Part shown: positions 1-11,463 of the stretch, one piece after another
Layout of the letters: every line of letters starts with the position of its first letter
Numbering within the stretch: position 1 is the stretch's first letter
Position numbers and translations under genes: made by a program
Assembly: GCA_000331325.2 (NCBI GenBank)
Contig: CM003427.1
Location: 958,501 to 1,022,500 of the forward strand
Direction of reading: 5' to 3'
DNA: 64,000 nucleotides
Source: Crithidia fasciculata
Lineage: Eukaryota > Euglenozoa > Kinetoplastea > Trypanosomatida > Trypanosomatidae
Notes under the pieces: model-generated
The model's input: only the letters and a program-made list of their open reading frames with translations
The model's database searches: none
Told to the model about the DNA's origin: nothing

Positions 1-3000
1 GGATAAGCTCCCCAGTCGCAACATTTCAACCGGCTGATAAGCATTGACCTCAGAAGGAAGCAATTAGCAGGCACACCAGAAAAAAAAAAGAAAAAAACGG
101 TGAGCACTCGATGGGGAATAAGCGAGGGAGAAAACAAAGAGTAGCTTAGAAAACAATAACGCAATAAGAGAAAGGGACAGAGGGAGAGAAAATGGGCGGT
201 TGAGGGTGTACATACACGACAAGAAACAGGAAACGACAGTACAACGTTACCCGGAGTACAAGGACAGATTCACTGAAGAGATGAAAGAAAAAAAAGAAAG
301 AAAAACGAAACTCGTGTTTAGCGGTGAGAAAAGAAAAATGACAATGGAGCAACGTACCCACACAGGAAAAGAGAGAGACAGGAAAAAAAAAAGGATGAAG
401 CTCTTGTTGTTGTGCGTATTGTGTAGGTGTCGCCGCGCAACGGCATTAGTTAGCCGTCCCGGAGAAGATGTGCTGGACGCCTCCTACCACGCCACTGGCA
501 CCAGAAGCAGAAGCTTGTCAACAAGGTAGGAGAAAGGGGATATAAGGGCAAAATGCACACAAGGAATAAAAAATATATAAGGAAGTGCGCGTCTTAGAGC
601 ATCCTCGGCTCCACAAGAACCCGCTAAAGGCAAAAGGAGCAAAACAAAAACGGGGGAAAAAAGGACACTGTCGAGGGAACTGATTTTAGATTCTTTGCTT
701 CAGCTTACAATTAGCAACGTCAACGCTGAAACGCGGCGAGACGCACTTTCAGAAATATATATGTTTTTCTTATTTGCAAAGTCTCACAACGGCATTTTAT
801 GTCGTTGTTGTTCCTTCGATTTCTTTTTTGCTTTTGAATTTTGTTGCTGCAACCCTTGTAGGGTGCGTAAAGGCGGAAAAAAAAAAAGAGCCTCCCGTAC
901 TGTCTTGCAAATCGTATGAGCACAACGGTTTCTCCCGGCAGGCGTGCTGCGAGAGAAAAGTATCAAAAGCATGTTTCGATAAAGTAAAGAGAGAAATATA
1001 GTCGTCAAAGGGATGCGATGAACATGAGAAGAAGAAAGGGGGGAAAAAAGCTGTCTTCGATGCGCAACACAAAAAAAGAAAAAGTGAAGGAGAGTGCAGG
1101 GGGGGAATTGGGCGGGAGCGCCGATGGGGGAACTGTTTCCCCTAGCCAGCCCCCGCCCCCACCGCTGTCCACTCCTTTCTTTTTTTTCCTCTCTCTAACT
1201 GTCACTTTTTTTGTAAATAAAAGAGGAGAAGGAAAGACAGAAAAAGGTGGAAAAAAAAAAAGGACAGAGAGAGGAGCGCAGGAGCAGCGTGGGAAGAAAA
1301 GAGGGTAACGCAGTGGCAGCACCACGGGTGCAACGCAGCGGCAGAGAAAATATATACTTTTTCTTTTTAGCAAAAGTAAGAAAAGAAAAGGGAAAAAAAC
1401 AGCGATGCGCTGTTGGTCAGCAACCCGTGTGATCGCTTTTGGAAAAACAAAAGTGAGGAAAAATAATCGTAAACAGGGATATATTTCAAAAAAAAAAACC
1501 ATTGCCATCGTGCAAGGACACCACCGTGCTGCTACTCCGGTTCGTGTGCGAAGATGAGATTATCGACTTCATTCCTTTTTTCCAGAAAAGGAGGGAAAAT
1601 CGCATCTGTGTTGAGTTTGGATGCGTACAGGCTTAAACCCCGTCGACGTCCTCCGCGCCTTCAGTACCACTACAACAAAAAAGAGACGCAATAGATATTT
1701 AGCATTTTTTGTAGATGGGATGAGCGAATAGAGGGCAGCGACACCTTTTTTTCCCTCCTTTGTTCACATCGAGCAGAAGAACAGGTCGGGGAAGATGAAG
1801 GAAATGCGGAAAGTTGCCCGCAGAGGGACAGCCGTCGTGAGGATGCCAACACAGCAACGACGGTGGCCTGAAGAAAACAGCACATAAGTAAAAAAAGAAT
1901 GAATGCAGAGTGCGGAGGTGAAGGAGGCGTTGCATCGCACTGGTAAGCGTCACGATAGTACACAAGCAACGATGCTTCTCAGGTCTGACTGGGAAATTAA
2001 AAAGAAAGAAAAATAGGAGAAGGGAGAAGTTGGACGCTCTGCATCGCGCATTAAAATGCAAAACGATTAAGCAGTATTTTCTCTGTGTTTACTTTGTTTT
2101 TTCCTCAAGTGATTGAAACTTAAAAAGACTTTTTTTTCCTCTTTAGTCGGAGGAGTTTAGTGGGAGTGGTAGTCGTGTCGCTTCTCCACGGCGACAAGAG
2201 AGAGAAGGATGCAAGTGAGGAGGAAGAAGGTAAGAGTAATGCAGCCGTCTCAACAGCGGCCCAACTGCGACAACAAAACCGAGTAAGAGATAAATATGTT
2301 CAAAGAAAAAGAAAAATATCGTCTACCCTTTCCAGACGCGACTGCCTGCCTCTCCTTCATCTCGCCTCCCCCCTTTCCCCTCCTTCCAGTTCATGTTGCC
2401 CCTCCTTTACACATACACGCACATAAGATATAATGGAAGTGACAGGTGACGACAAGAGCAAAGGAACAGAAAAGATTTCATCCAGTAACACCAGCGGCCG
2501 CCAGTTTCTGCTGTCGCTGATTCATTTAAAGCGCATCGACTATGAAAAAAAAAAAGGAAGAGGAAGGAGAAGCAGAAAGCAAATGAGTTGCAAAAACGGC
2601 GGCGGAATCGGGACTTCAGCTAGAGGCTGAAGCGTCCACCGCCAAGAAGCTGAAGCCCGAGAGTGAGCTGGCAAGGGAGGGACACGAAGAACTTTTAAGT
2701 ACATTCGATACAACAGAATTTAAAAAAAAAAAGACATCCATTCATCTCCTGTCCCACCAGAGAGAGACAGATCCAGAAAACAAAAAACGTGTACACGTTG
2801 AGGAGCGACTCGAGTTGCTGACAACGACGATAAGGTGTACAACTGTGAGAGCTGTTAGCGCCTACACGTCTCCAAGAAGAGCACAAGCACGCGAAAGAGA
2901 AAGAGAAGAGGAAGGAACAGGGGGAAGGAAAGGGAGAATATAAATAAATAAATTAATAAACAAAGAACGAGAGGGCTGCGAAACTGGGAACACACTCATT

Positions 3001-5511
3001 AGAGAAAGAAGAGGCAAGTACAAGAAAACAAGAAAAAACAGAGAAGGTAAAGATGAGCTGTAAATTAATGAGCACGTGGCCGCGACAAACAAGCGTGAAA
3101 GGAAGCTGTGTGGACGCGGGGAAAAGAAAAAACGTAAGAAAAAAAAGAAAAACAAAAAGAATTAGAGGGAAGCTGAAAGAGTAGTTGAGAGAGATATACT
3201 TCTGCATTATTCTTTGTTTGATTGTTTTAATCAGAAAACACAAACGAGGGAAATCGAAGCGAATGCGCCGGGAAGCGATACCACGCCGGACGAGCATGCA
3301 GCACGTCCGCACCTCTACAGCTGGCGCACAGGCCGTTTTGGTCGGTACACATACACATACACTTACACCCACACACAAACACAAAAATACACAAACACAC
3401 AAACACACACACACACACACACACACAGAAAGGAAGAGAGAGGGAAGTGGCAACGACGGGCTGTTTGACACGACGTTTACGCTGAGAGAATGCAAGAAGT
3501 TAGTGCTGCGTCTCGAGCAGCAGGCCATGTCGATCGCCCACAGCATAACGAACATGCAGCTACGTCAAACCCGCGGGGGAAATAGAGGCTACTTCATTGG
3601 CTTTTTGTTGTTGCTATGAATGAATGCAGGCGCGACGGGGAATGGAGGGGAGAAGGAAGGTGTGTCACAGCGTCCGAAAACCATTGCTGCTTAACAGCTA
3701 TTTTGTTTTTTCTGTCCTTTCTAGTTGAAGTTTTCATTGCCTTTCCGAAAGCGTGTTTTTCTCCCGCGGTATCCCTCTATTCCTGTCTCTGTGTGTGCTG
3801 GCGTGTGTGTGAGTATGTGCGACTAATCCCGCATACCTGCACGCCAACAAGGTCTGCCTATTCCAAACAGGGAAGCAGAAAAAAAAAAGTCCAAATGTTG
3901 CAATACTACTAACGACAAAACAAAGACGCCTAACGCTAAATCGGTGTGCCCCCGCCGTTGCAGTGCGATGGGTAACCTACAAACACTACGTAAAGAGAGG
4001 AGAAAAAAAAAGCTGCCTGAACAGCATTAACAACTAAAACACTTATATAAGCACAGAGCTCGTTATATAGAGAGAGTCTATGCGGTTTCAGATAAAGACA
4101 GGGAGAGAAGCGCACAAAAACATTCACCACCTCTCGAATGTACCGCAGCTGTCACACCCAAGATGAGAAAAGCAGCTGCGGTGGAGAGTCGAGGTGGTGT
4201 GCCACACCAAAAAAGGTAAAGAAAAAGAGAGAGAGAGAGTGGGTGAGGCAAAAGAGAAGCTTTAGTCGCGACTAGTTAAAATACAAAAACACGGAGGGAA
4301 ACAGTGACGGCAAACGAGGTACAAGAAAAAAAAACAATATCACACCTCAAAGCAAAGAGAGTTATACGGTGCACGTTGGAGAGAGAGAGGGATAGAGTCT
4401 GCCGAAATCCGGGAGGGGAGATGAAGTCAGAGCTGCGGCTCCCCTTCAGGAAGTCGCGCCGGCGAAAAAAAAGCCAACGTGCCGGAGAAGCATTCCTGCA
4501 TAATTCTTTTTGGTAACAACAAAGAAACAAAAAATGCGTCAAAGAAAGAGAAAAAAAGAGAGAGGCAAAGGGAAAACGAGTGGGTCCACAAATAAAGCAG
4601 GCCAGGGAAAATTTCTGGTTTCATTCAACTACGGTGCGCGCAGTTAAAAGAAAGAATCAGAGAGAGAGAGAGAGAGACAACGGAAGAAGAATTTAAAATA
4701 AAGAGGAAGAAGATCAAGACGGAGATCACCTCGGAGGAATTTCGGAATATTTCTTTGCGTTTTCGGTACGGCAAGTGTGGCTGAGTTGCCATCGCGTGGA
4801 AAGATAGAGACGGGAAGAGAATCACAGCAAAGAAGGAAGGGAGAGTTAGAGAATGCTGTTCCGGCCAAGCACAGAAAAAATGAGTAACACACACAAATAA
4901 AAATAATGCTTGATAGCATACAAGGCCAATTGCGCAACCCGCTTGAGAGAGGCCGCTTTTCCGCTGCCCATAGCTTGGAGTGCCTACCCTTGCCAGTCGT
5001 GAACTTCCAAGATTGACGTGGAGGCGGCATCCCCAAGCAAACCCACACAAAAACAAAAAGGAGCGAAGAGAAGCAATACTCCCTTAGTTCCATTAACAAA
5101 GTGAAAGAATACCTGAAATGAGAAACAAAAGAAACAAGTAGAAAACAAATCTGTGAAATACAAGGAGAGAGGGAGAGAGGAAGAGAGAGAGAGGCGTTTA
5201 CGGTACTTAATAGTAGACGCGCCGCGCTTCACTAGTGCGGGAAATCGCCCTTTAAAATCGCCGTGCAAGCCCAACACAGATATGTAGCTGTACGCGTGTT
5301 TGTGTGTGCGTCAAGACCCGGCCATTGTCAACACACAGCTAAAGCTAATAAAAGAAGAAGGAAACAAAGAAAAACACGCAAGAGAAAAAAGAACACTCAA
5401 AGAAAGAAGGGAGTACAGATAAAAAAAGTTTTTTTTCTCAAAACACACACGCACTCTCTGTCTTTTTTGGTGGTCTGTGACGAAGGGTCCACTTCCGGGC
5501 TGCCGCAGCTA
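1..5511. other. gene-free 5.5 kb, downstream of the P/Q/S-rich gene
   Basis: No reading frame here looks like protein: the open frames are Phe-, Lys- or Arg-rich translations of homopolymer and purine-rich DNA. The plus strand is mostly A/G-rich, as in other leftward-transcribed gaps, with some T/C-rich patches (about 700-870 and 3600-3800). It holds a CA microsatellite near 3.35 kb. Because the flanking gene is transcribed leftwards, this is inferred to be its 3' UTR plus intergenic DNA running to the next gene outside the window. Confidence 0.6.
3346..3427. repeat. imperfect (CA)n microsatellite
   Basis: About 80 bases of CA repeats with interruptions (CATACA, CAAACA), ending in a pure CA run. 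Smaller runs of the same kind occur at about 34061-34099 and 61506-61546. All lie outside coding regions. Confidence 0.9.
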
Positions 5512-6789
5512 CTAGGACAGCAGTGCCGTCCTCCCACTGTCGCTGTGACCCGGCGACGAACGCGCTGGGATTTTCCCCCACACCGGGCAGGGCAGGGCGA
5601 GGGGCGGAATGCACGTGATGAGGGAGGCGCCGGGCACCATGCAGGTTCCGACCGGCTTCGGCGCCATGAAGCTGCGCACGCCGAGGGCGGCCGGCTGGGG
5701 GCCACCGGGCGATCCAACCGCTGCCGGCACCGACGCACTCACGCGACCACCAAGCCCGTGACGCGCAACAGCGGCTGGTGGGGTGGCTGGACCCCGTGGC
5801 GGGTAGGAGGGGAGGGACTGGGTCGGGAGCGGCGGACGGGCTCTGCTCGTCATGGTGATGAACGTCTGCTGCGGCGCGGAGGCCGGCGGGGCGGGGCGGA
5901 CGGCGACCGCTGCCCCCGGTGCCTGCCACTGCGCTGCGCCTTGGAAGGCCACGAAGGGGTCGGAGTAGGTGGGGTAGGAGACGAGGGTCGCCGACGGGGC
6001 GGAGTTCACCACGTAGGTCACCTGCCCGCCCCCGACTTGCGGGTTTGGCGAGGAGAGCTGCACGGAGGAGAGAAACTGCGCCGTCCCGCTCTGCATCGCG
6101 GCGGCCGCCAGCTGCGGGGAGGCGGGCTGGAGAGAATAGATGGCCCCACCAGGCGCTGCACCGGGGTCGGAGGTGAAGACCATCAACGCCGGCGCCCCCG
6201 CCGCCCCACCGCCCTGCGCCATGAAGGTGGGCGGACTCTGCGGTTGTGGCTGCGGCTGCGGCTGCGGCTGCGGTTGCGGCTGCTGCACCATGAACTGCTG
6301 CGTCACGAGCTGCGGCTGCGGTGCCTGGTGCGGGCTGCTGGGCTGGGAGAGCATCGTGAGCGTGGAGTACTGCGAGGGAAAGGAGGTGGCAGTGAAGGAG
6401 CCGGCGGCGCTGGGGCCGGTGGGGGTGGCATAGAAGGTGGGCTGCGAGGACGTCTGCACCGGCTTCACCAGCGAGTAGCTGTTGAGGGAAAAGGCGTTGG
6501 CGGGCATGATGGAGCCGGAGGAGCTGGAGGCCTCGGCGATGGTGCGGCGGTACACCGTCTCGGCGGGGGCACCACGGCTGTTGCCAAAGTCCGTGGTGCT
6601 ATTTGACGCGGAGGCGATGTTGGGCAGCTGCGGCGCAAAGGGCTGTGGCATGAGAAAGAGGTAGTTCCCGTCCGGGGCCGATGTGATGGAGATCTGCGAG
6701 GTCTCGGTAGAGGCGGGGTAGGCAGTGCTGCCAGGTGGACTGGGGGCTGTTGAGAAGTGAACCCTGCGCGGATCACCAGGGCCGTACAT
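5512..6789 (-). CDS. hypothetical P/Q/S/A-rich low-complexity protein
   Basis: Encodes 425 aa from the ATG at 6789; the frame stays open a little further upstream, but without another ATG. I recognise no folded domain. The protein is rich in Pro, Gln, Ser, Ala and Thr, with a QP dipeptide run at about residues 165-185 (hexamer repeats in the DNA near 6235-6290). The N-terminus begins MYGPGDPRRVHF. Upstream on the minus strand a long T/C tract (about 6885-6930) is followed by AG dinucleotides, giving a plausible trans-splice site 30-60 bases before the ATG. Such disordered proteins with very long flanking UTRs are often post-transcriptional regulators in trypanosomatids, but no CCCH finger or RRM is visible, so that role is only inference. 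Third positions are G/C-rich, which supports real coding. Confidence 0.75.
   Translation of the reverse strand: MYGPGDPRRVHFSTAPSPPGSTAYPASTETSQISITSAPDGNYLFLMPQPFAPQLPNIASASNSTTDFGNSRGAPAETVYRRTIAEASSSSGSIMPANAFSLNSYSLVKPVQTSSQPTFYATPTGPSAAGSFTATSFPSQYSTLTMLSQPSSPHQAPQPQLVTQQFMVQQPQPQPQPQPQPQPQSPPTFMAQGGGAAGAPALMVFTSDPGAAPGGAIYSLQPASPQLAAAAMQSGTAQFLSSVQLSSPNPQVGGGQVTYVVNSAPSATLVSYPTYSDPFVAFQGAAQWQAPGAAVAVRPAPPASAPQQTFITMTSRARPPLPTQSLPSYPPRGPATPPAAVARHGLGGRVSASVPAAVGSPGGPQPAALGVRSFMAPKPVGTCMVPGASLITCIPPLALPCPVWGKIPARSSPGHSDSGRTALLS
6235..6290. repeat. GCTGCG-type hexamer repeat encoding (Gln-Pro)n
   Basis: Tandem hexamers inside the P/Q/S-rich gene. On the minus strand they encode alternating Gln and Pro, so length changes by whole units would keep the frame. 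Confidence 0.85.
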
Positions 6790-9700
6790 ATTAGGCGGTG
6801 CGTGCAAGACGGTCAACGACACGTCTTGGGTCTCGAAAGCTGCAGTTCACTCCCACAGAGGGACGTGCCGCGGCGTGTCCGTGACGGAGGAGATGAAGAG
6901 AGAAGGGAGAAAACAGAAAAAAAAAACAGAAGGCGCGCACGACAAGAACGCGAGGGAAAGGTGACTGTAACACGGCGAGAGACACCAAGAGCGGCGACGA
7001 GGCGGAGGGGAAGAGAAAATAAAAGTGTAGCCGGGCAACAAGCTACTACGATAATACTTCTCTCTGATGAGAATAGGAGCTGTGGAATGCAGCGCACTTC
7101 GCAGGAGACTCAAGCAGCCGTGGCAGCAAAGGTGGTAAAATGGACGGTGGGGGAAAGCCGGCGATGAGGGACGAAATCGAAGTACGATTGTGAACGTTTA
7201 CTCCCCTAGCGTACACGCTGGTGCACAAAACAAAGCAGAGGTACAGAAAGATAAAAAGAAGGACGAAGAAGGAGACCAAAAAAAAAATACAATTGAAACG
7301 AACACAAGGCGAAAACAAAAAGAGAAAGAGTAGGAGTAGGATGAAGAACAGCGCCAAAAACAAAAAGAGAGTGTAAAAAAAAAGATATCCGAAGCGAAAA
7401 AAAAAAGATTATCTTCTTTTTCTAGTGCTCTCGTAGCGACACTTTTTTGGATAGACGGAACAAAAAGATAAAGAAGGGTCGTACCCCTCAACAACAACAG
7501 ATGGGGAAAGAGTAAGAAAAAAAAGGGGGAGAGGAAAAGTCAGAACAAAGAAGTAAATACGGGAAACAGTGTCTAGCGCTGTCTGCTAAACAGCAGGGAA
7601 GGAACTTGAGAGGTCAAAGAGCCTCAACGCATACACACGCTCACGCGAGTATACACGAACAAAGAGAAAGAGGGCGAGGGAGAGGACTCAACAGCTCACA
7701 GAGGAAAAATAAAAAGGCAACAGGAGAAAAAAATAATAGAAAAGTATGAAAAGAAAGGGAGGATAACAGAAAGGAATTTACTTGTGTATATATATAAAGA
7801 GAGAGAACGACAAAAAAAGAGAAGTGGGTAAATGCCGTGAGGGCGGTACACACAAGAAAACCAGAAAAAACTTTTTAAAAAAAAAGTTATAGGGCGAGCT
7901 GTCGAGATACGTAAGTAGAATTTAAAAAAGGGGGAAGAAATAAGTCAAAAGGCGGTACCTCTCCGAAAGAGAGAAAATTTAAAGTCAACCTCTGAAAGGA
8001 CCCGGTGAGATACTGGACAAGAAAAAAATGCACGCGCCAAGATGCAGAAGCGCACCTTTATTTTTTGTTGTTGTTGTTGTTATTGACGAAGAGTAAGAGA
8101 GAACTTAAGGAAAGAAAAACGGGAAGCGTTCAGCTACGTGCTGGATGGCAGTGCACCTCTTCTGGTCCGTTCTCGCTCTCTCGCTCTTTTTTGAGAGAGT
8201 TAGAGAGGTACCAGTCGTGGGCTTTTTCCTTGTGTTGCAAAGTGACTTCTTTCCTTTTCTTCTGAACTCTTTCTTTTCGGCTCCGGTATGGTAGTTTTCT
8301 TACTGTGGGCGTGTGTGTGTGTGTTCGTGTGCGTATTCGATTTATTAAGTTCCCTTGTCTGTCCCCCGGCGTTGTGCGTCTAGATGAGTGACCCTTCAAG
8401 AGAAGAACGAAGTGCAGGCGTCACTTCACCTTTGCGTTTTTGGTTGTTGTTGTTTTTGTGTGTGTGTGGTGTACACCTGCCGCCAGACCCGGCCAGTGGC
8501 GGCGTGCGTGTGGTGCGAAAAGAAAAAAGAAAACAGAAAAAGACCGGAAGAATATTAAAAAGGAGCAAGGTACTGACGAGCACCGCCGAATTCAACCGAA
8601 GCAAAAAAAAGTATTAAAAAAAAAAGAGCAAAGTCAAAAGGAAGCTAAAACAAAGGGCAGTGCTGAAAGTCAAAAAAAAAGGATGGTGCCGCTTTCCACA
8701 CACACGCGCACTCGGCTTAGAGCTTTGGACTGCTCTTCCTTTCAAATATATTGTGGCACTCAACTTTGTTTTCTTTTTTTTTTCAAAGTGTGTGTACGCG
8801 CCTTTTCTCTCTTCTCTGGTCCGTCACTGTCTTGTTGAACACAGCTTCCCTCTTGCCTTCGTGTGTGTGGGAAAGTTGTGTGAGCGTGTGTCTGTGTCTG
8901 TGTGCAATGTCAGTCACAGAGGACCCTCCTAAACGCGGATGCAGATGAAGTGAGGTTTGAAGTTATTGCAGGCTGATGGTACAGAGCGCGGTGCAAACGG
9001 TCATGGAACTCACACCTTTTGTCGCTGCTGAGAGTTTTTTTTTGTTCTTTTTTGTTATTCCTGCAGCGCTAGAAAAGATAATTGCAGCTGGGCACACAGA
9101 TACACGATAACGATAAAGGAAAAAAAATTAGCTGTTAGGTCGAGATGCACAGCTCAGTCAGAAAAGCGAGAAAACAGAGAAAAAGCGGAAAAAGTGAAGC
9201 GCAAATAAGCTTTTTTCAAAGAGCCTCTTTCTTCTCTTCCTCCCTATTTTTTTTTTTTGAGTGTGTATGTGTGTTTGATGGCCTTCTCCCTTTCCGCTTG
9301 CTCTTGCCGTCGCCCTGCCACAACAGTCGTGTGTCCGTGTAAAGTGGTGAGTCCACGTGTTTTGTGTGCAGTACGAACACCGCAGCCACTGTCCCACCTC
9401 GCTCCGCGTCGAGTATGCACCCCGCTGGGGAGTCGTGTGTCTGTCCTCGTCCTCCCTTTGTGTCGCGTCCGTGTATACCACGGCCTGACAGAAAAATAAA
9501 AGAAATTCGAAGGGTATTGAGTTGAGCAAAGAAACAAAAACAGAGAAAAAAACCCGAGTAACAAAACAATCAGAAAGATAAAAAGGCACTTTTCGTAAAG
9601 GAAGTGGTGACCGAGAAAACCAAAGAAGAAAAGGGAAACGGAGAGAAGAACAGGGGGTACTTATGCCTTCCAATGAATCGAAATACAGAAAAAAAAAATA

Positions 9701-11463
9701 GGAAGCCTCTGGACACGAAAGCGAAAACACACAAGAAAAAAGGAAGAATAAGAGAGGCGAGAGGGAAAGAAAGAAAGAGAAGGATGGCAAAACACGGTGG
9801 AGTAGCGAGAACAGAAGAAAAAGAAAGTACACGAAGAGAAACAAAAAAAAAGATTTTTCCCTTTTTGAAATGGAATATGATGGAAACAAGGGACGAAAGA
9901 TATAGACAACGTTGAAGGGAAGAGGGACAAAAAGAAGACCGTAAGCGGAACTCAGCTCCTATACGTGTACTTCTGAGGGTGTTGGCGTCTTTGTGGGGAA
10001 ATGCGTGTGAATGTTGTGTGTGAGTGTATGCGTGTGTGTCTGCTAATGGTAAACACAACAACGCGTTGGCCAGACTTCTTATACTTACTTTATTTTTTCT
10101 TTTCAGAAAAGACGACAAGGACGAGGAAGAAAAAAAAAAACAATCGCAGGTGTAAAACGAGTGCGAGAGATGTGATAAAAGGAATCTATATATACTGAAA
10201 AAGCAACACTGCGTTTCACTTTTTGTTGTCGTTGTGGAGGATGGAGGTGGTGTTGGTGGTTTGGTGTCGCTGCTGGTGCGGATGGCGCCAACGCTGAAGC
10301 TGCCACGAGTGTTGATGAGTTGGATAGGGATGAAAAGACTATCAAAAATCCTGCAACTACTAGTCCTTCTTTTTTTTTGTTCTTTGCTCGTTTAGTTTTA
10401 TTTGTTGTCGTTGTTGTCGTTTTTGTTGAAGCGTTGATGGGGGTAAGTGAGCATGTGTGCGTGTTTGAGAGCGTCCGGCAACGCGCCAGGAACGAGAAGA
10501 GGAGACAACGATTAGAGCGGAAAGAGGAAGACGCGCGCAAGCACGCACACACAAACAGTCGTATGTAGCATCACGGACGTGGTGAAAGGGAAAGAGACGC
10601 GAAGGAAGAATGGAGGGGAGAAGCTCGAAGAGGTACAAAAGGTTTGGGTGATTTGCGGGAGCGCTTCCTGGTCTCCTCTGGGGGAGAATGAATGCCGTGC
10701 GGGAAACACCGCCCTGAGCCTGGCCAAGAAAACGAGAAAGTCGTTCCCCTTTTGCATTATTCTCCACCCTCAATGAGTCGCGAGGTGTGTGTTCAGCAAA
10801 GAGGAGTTGCTTCCCAATGATGTGTTCACAAAAGAGGAAAAAACGGAAGCAGCGAGAGACGCGACGACAGCAACAAAAAAAAGTCTGCTATCTCTTTTCC
10901 ATTTCTCCCATTTCTGCCAACTCGCACGAACGTCCCCGGCTCGGAAGATGTCCGAAACAGCGGAGTATTTTCTATGTTTTTTGTTGTTGATGAAAAGTGA
11001 GAGATGTTTGCCTCTTGGAGGGAGGAGCAAAAAACACAAACGTCGAGACGGTGCCCGCAAACACATTAAAATAAGAAAAGAAAAAGAACATAATATATAT
11101 ATATATAAGTTCACAATGCATCAGCACGAAGAGTGAAGGAGATGTAAACGAAAGGAGAGAATCGCGTTGAAAGCGCGCACCTCCTCACACGCGTGAGCAC
11201 GTTGACACTCACGCAAAAAAAAAAAATTTCCAAATCGCGCGTTGCATGGGAGCGCGCGCACACGGCGTTGATGGTGCTCCAGCTCAGCCACTTCACTAAA
11301 GGAAAAAAAAAAGCCAGTCTTGCAATGCAGCGCATCACTGCAGCACAAAAGAAAGCGCGGTGTCAAATACACCGCCTGCATTACAACTCTGGCGAAGGGA
11401 AAGGGAGGAGCCGCAGTCTCAGTCCAGGCGTGCACCGCAGACCCGTCACCTATCTTTCACCCC
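6790..11463. other. gene-free 4.7 kb between USP5-like and P/Q/S-rich genes
   Basis: No convincing coding frame. Blocks of A/G-rich plus strand (about 6.9-7.9, 9.5-10.0 and 10.5-11.1 kb) alternate with T/C- and GT-rich blocks (about 8.15-8.4, 8.7-8.9, 9.2-9.5 and 10.2-10.45 kb), an unusual mosaic for one intergenic gap. An (AT)n run lies near 11090-11107. Transcription is leftward, so this is the inferred 3' UTR of the deubiquitinase gene plus the 5' flank of the P/Q/S-rich gene. Confidence 0.6.
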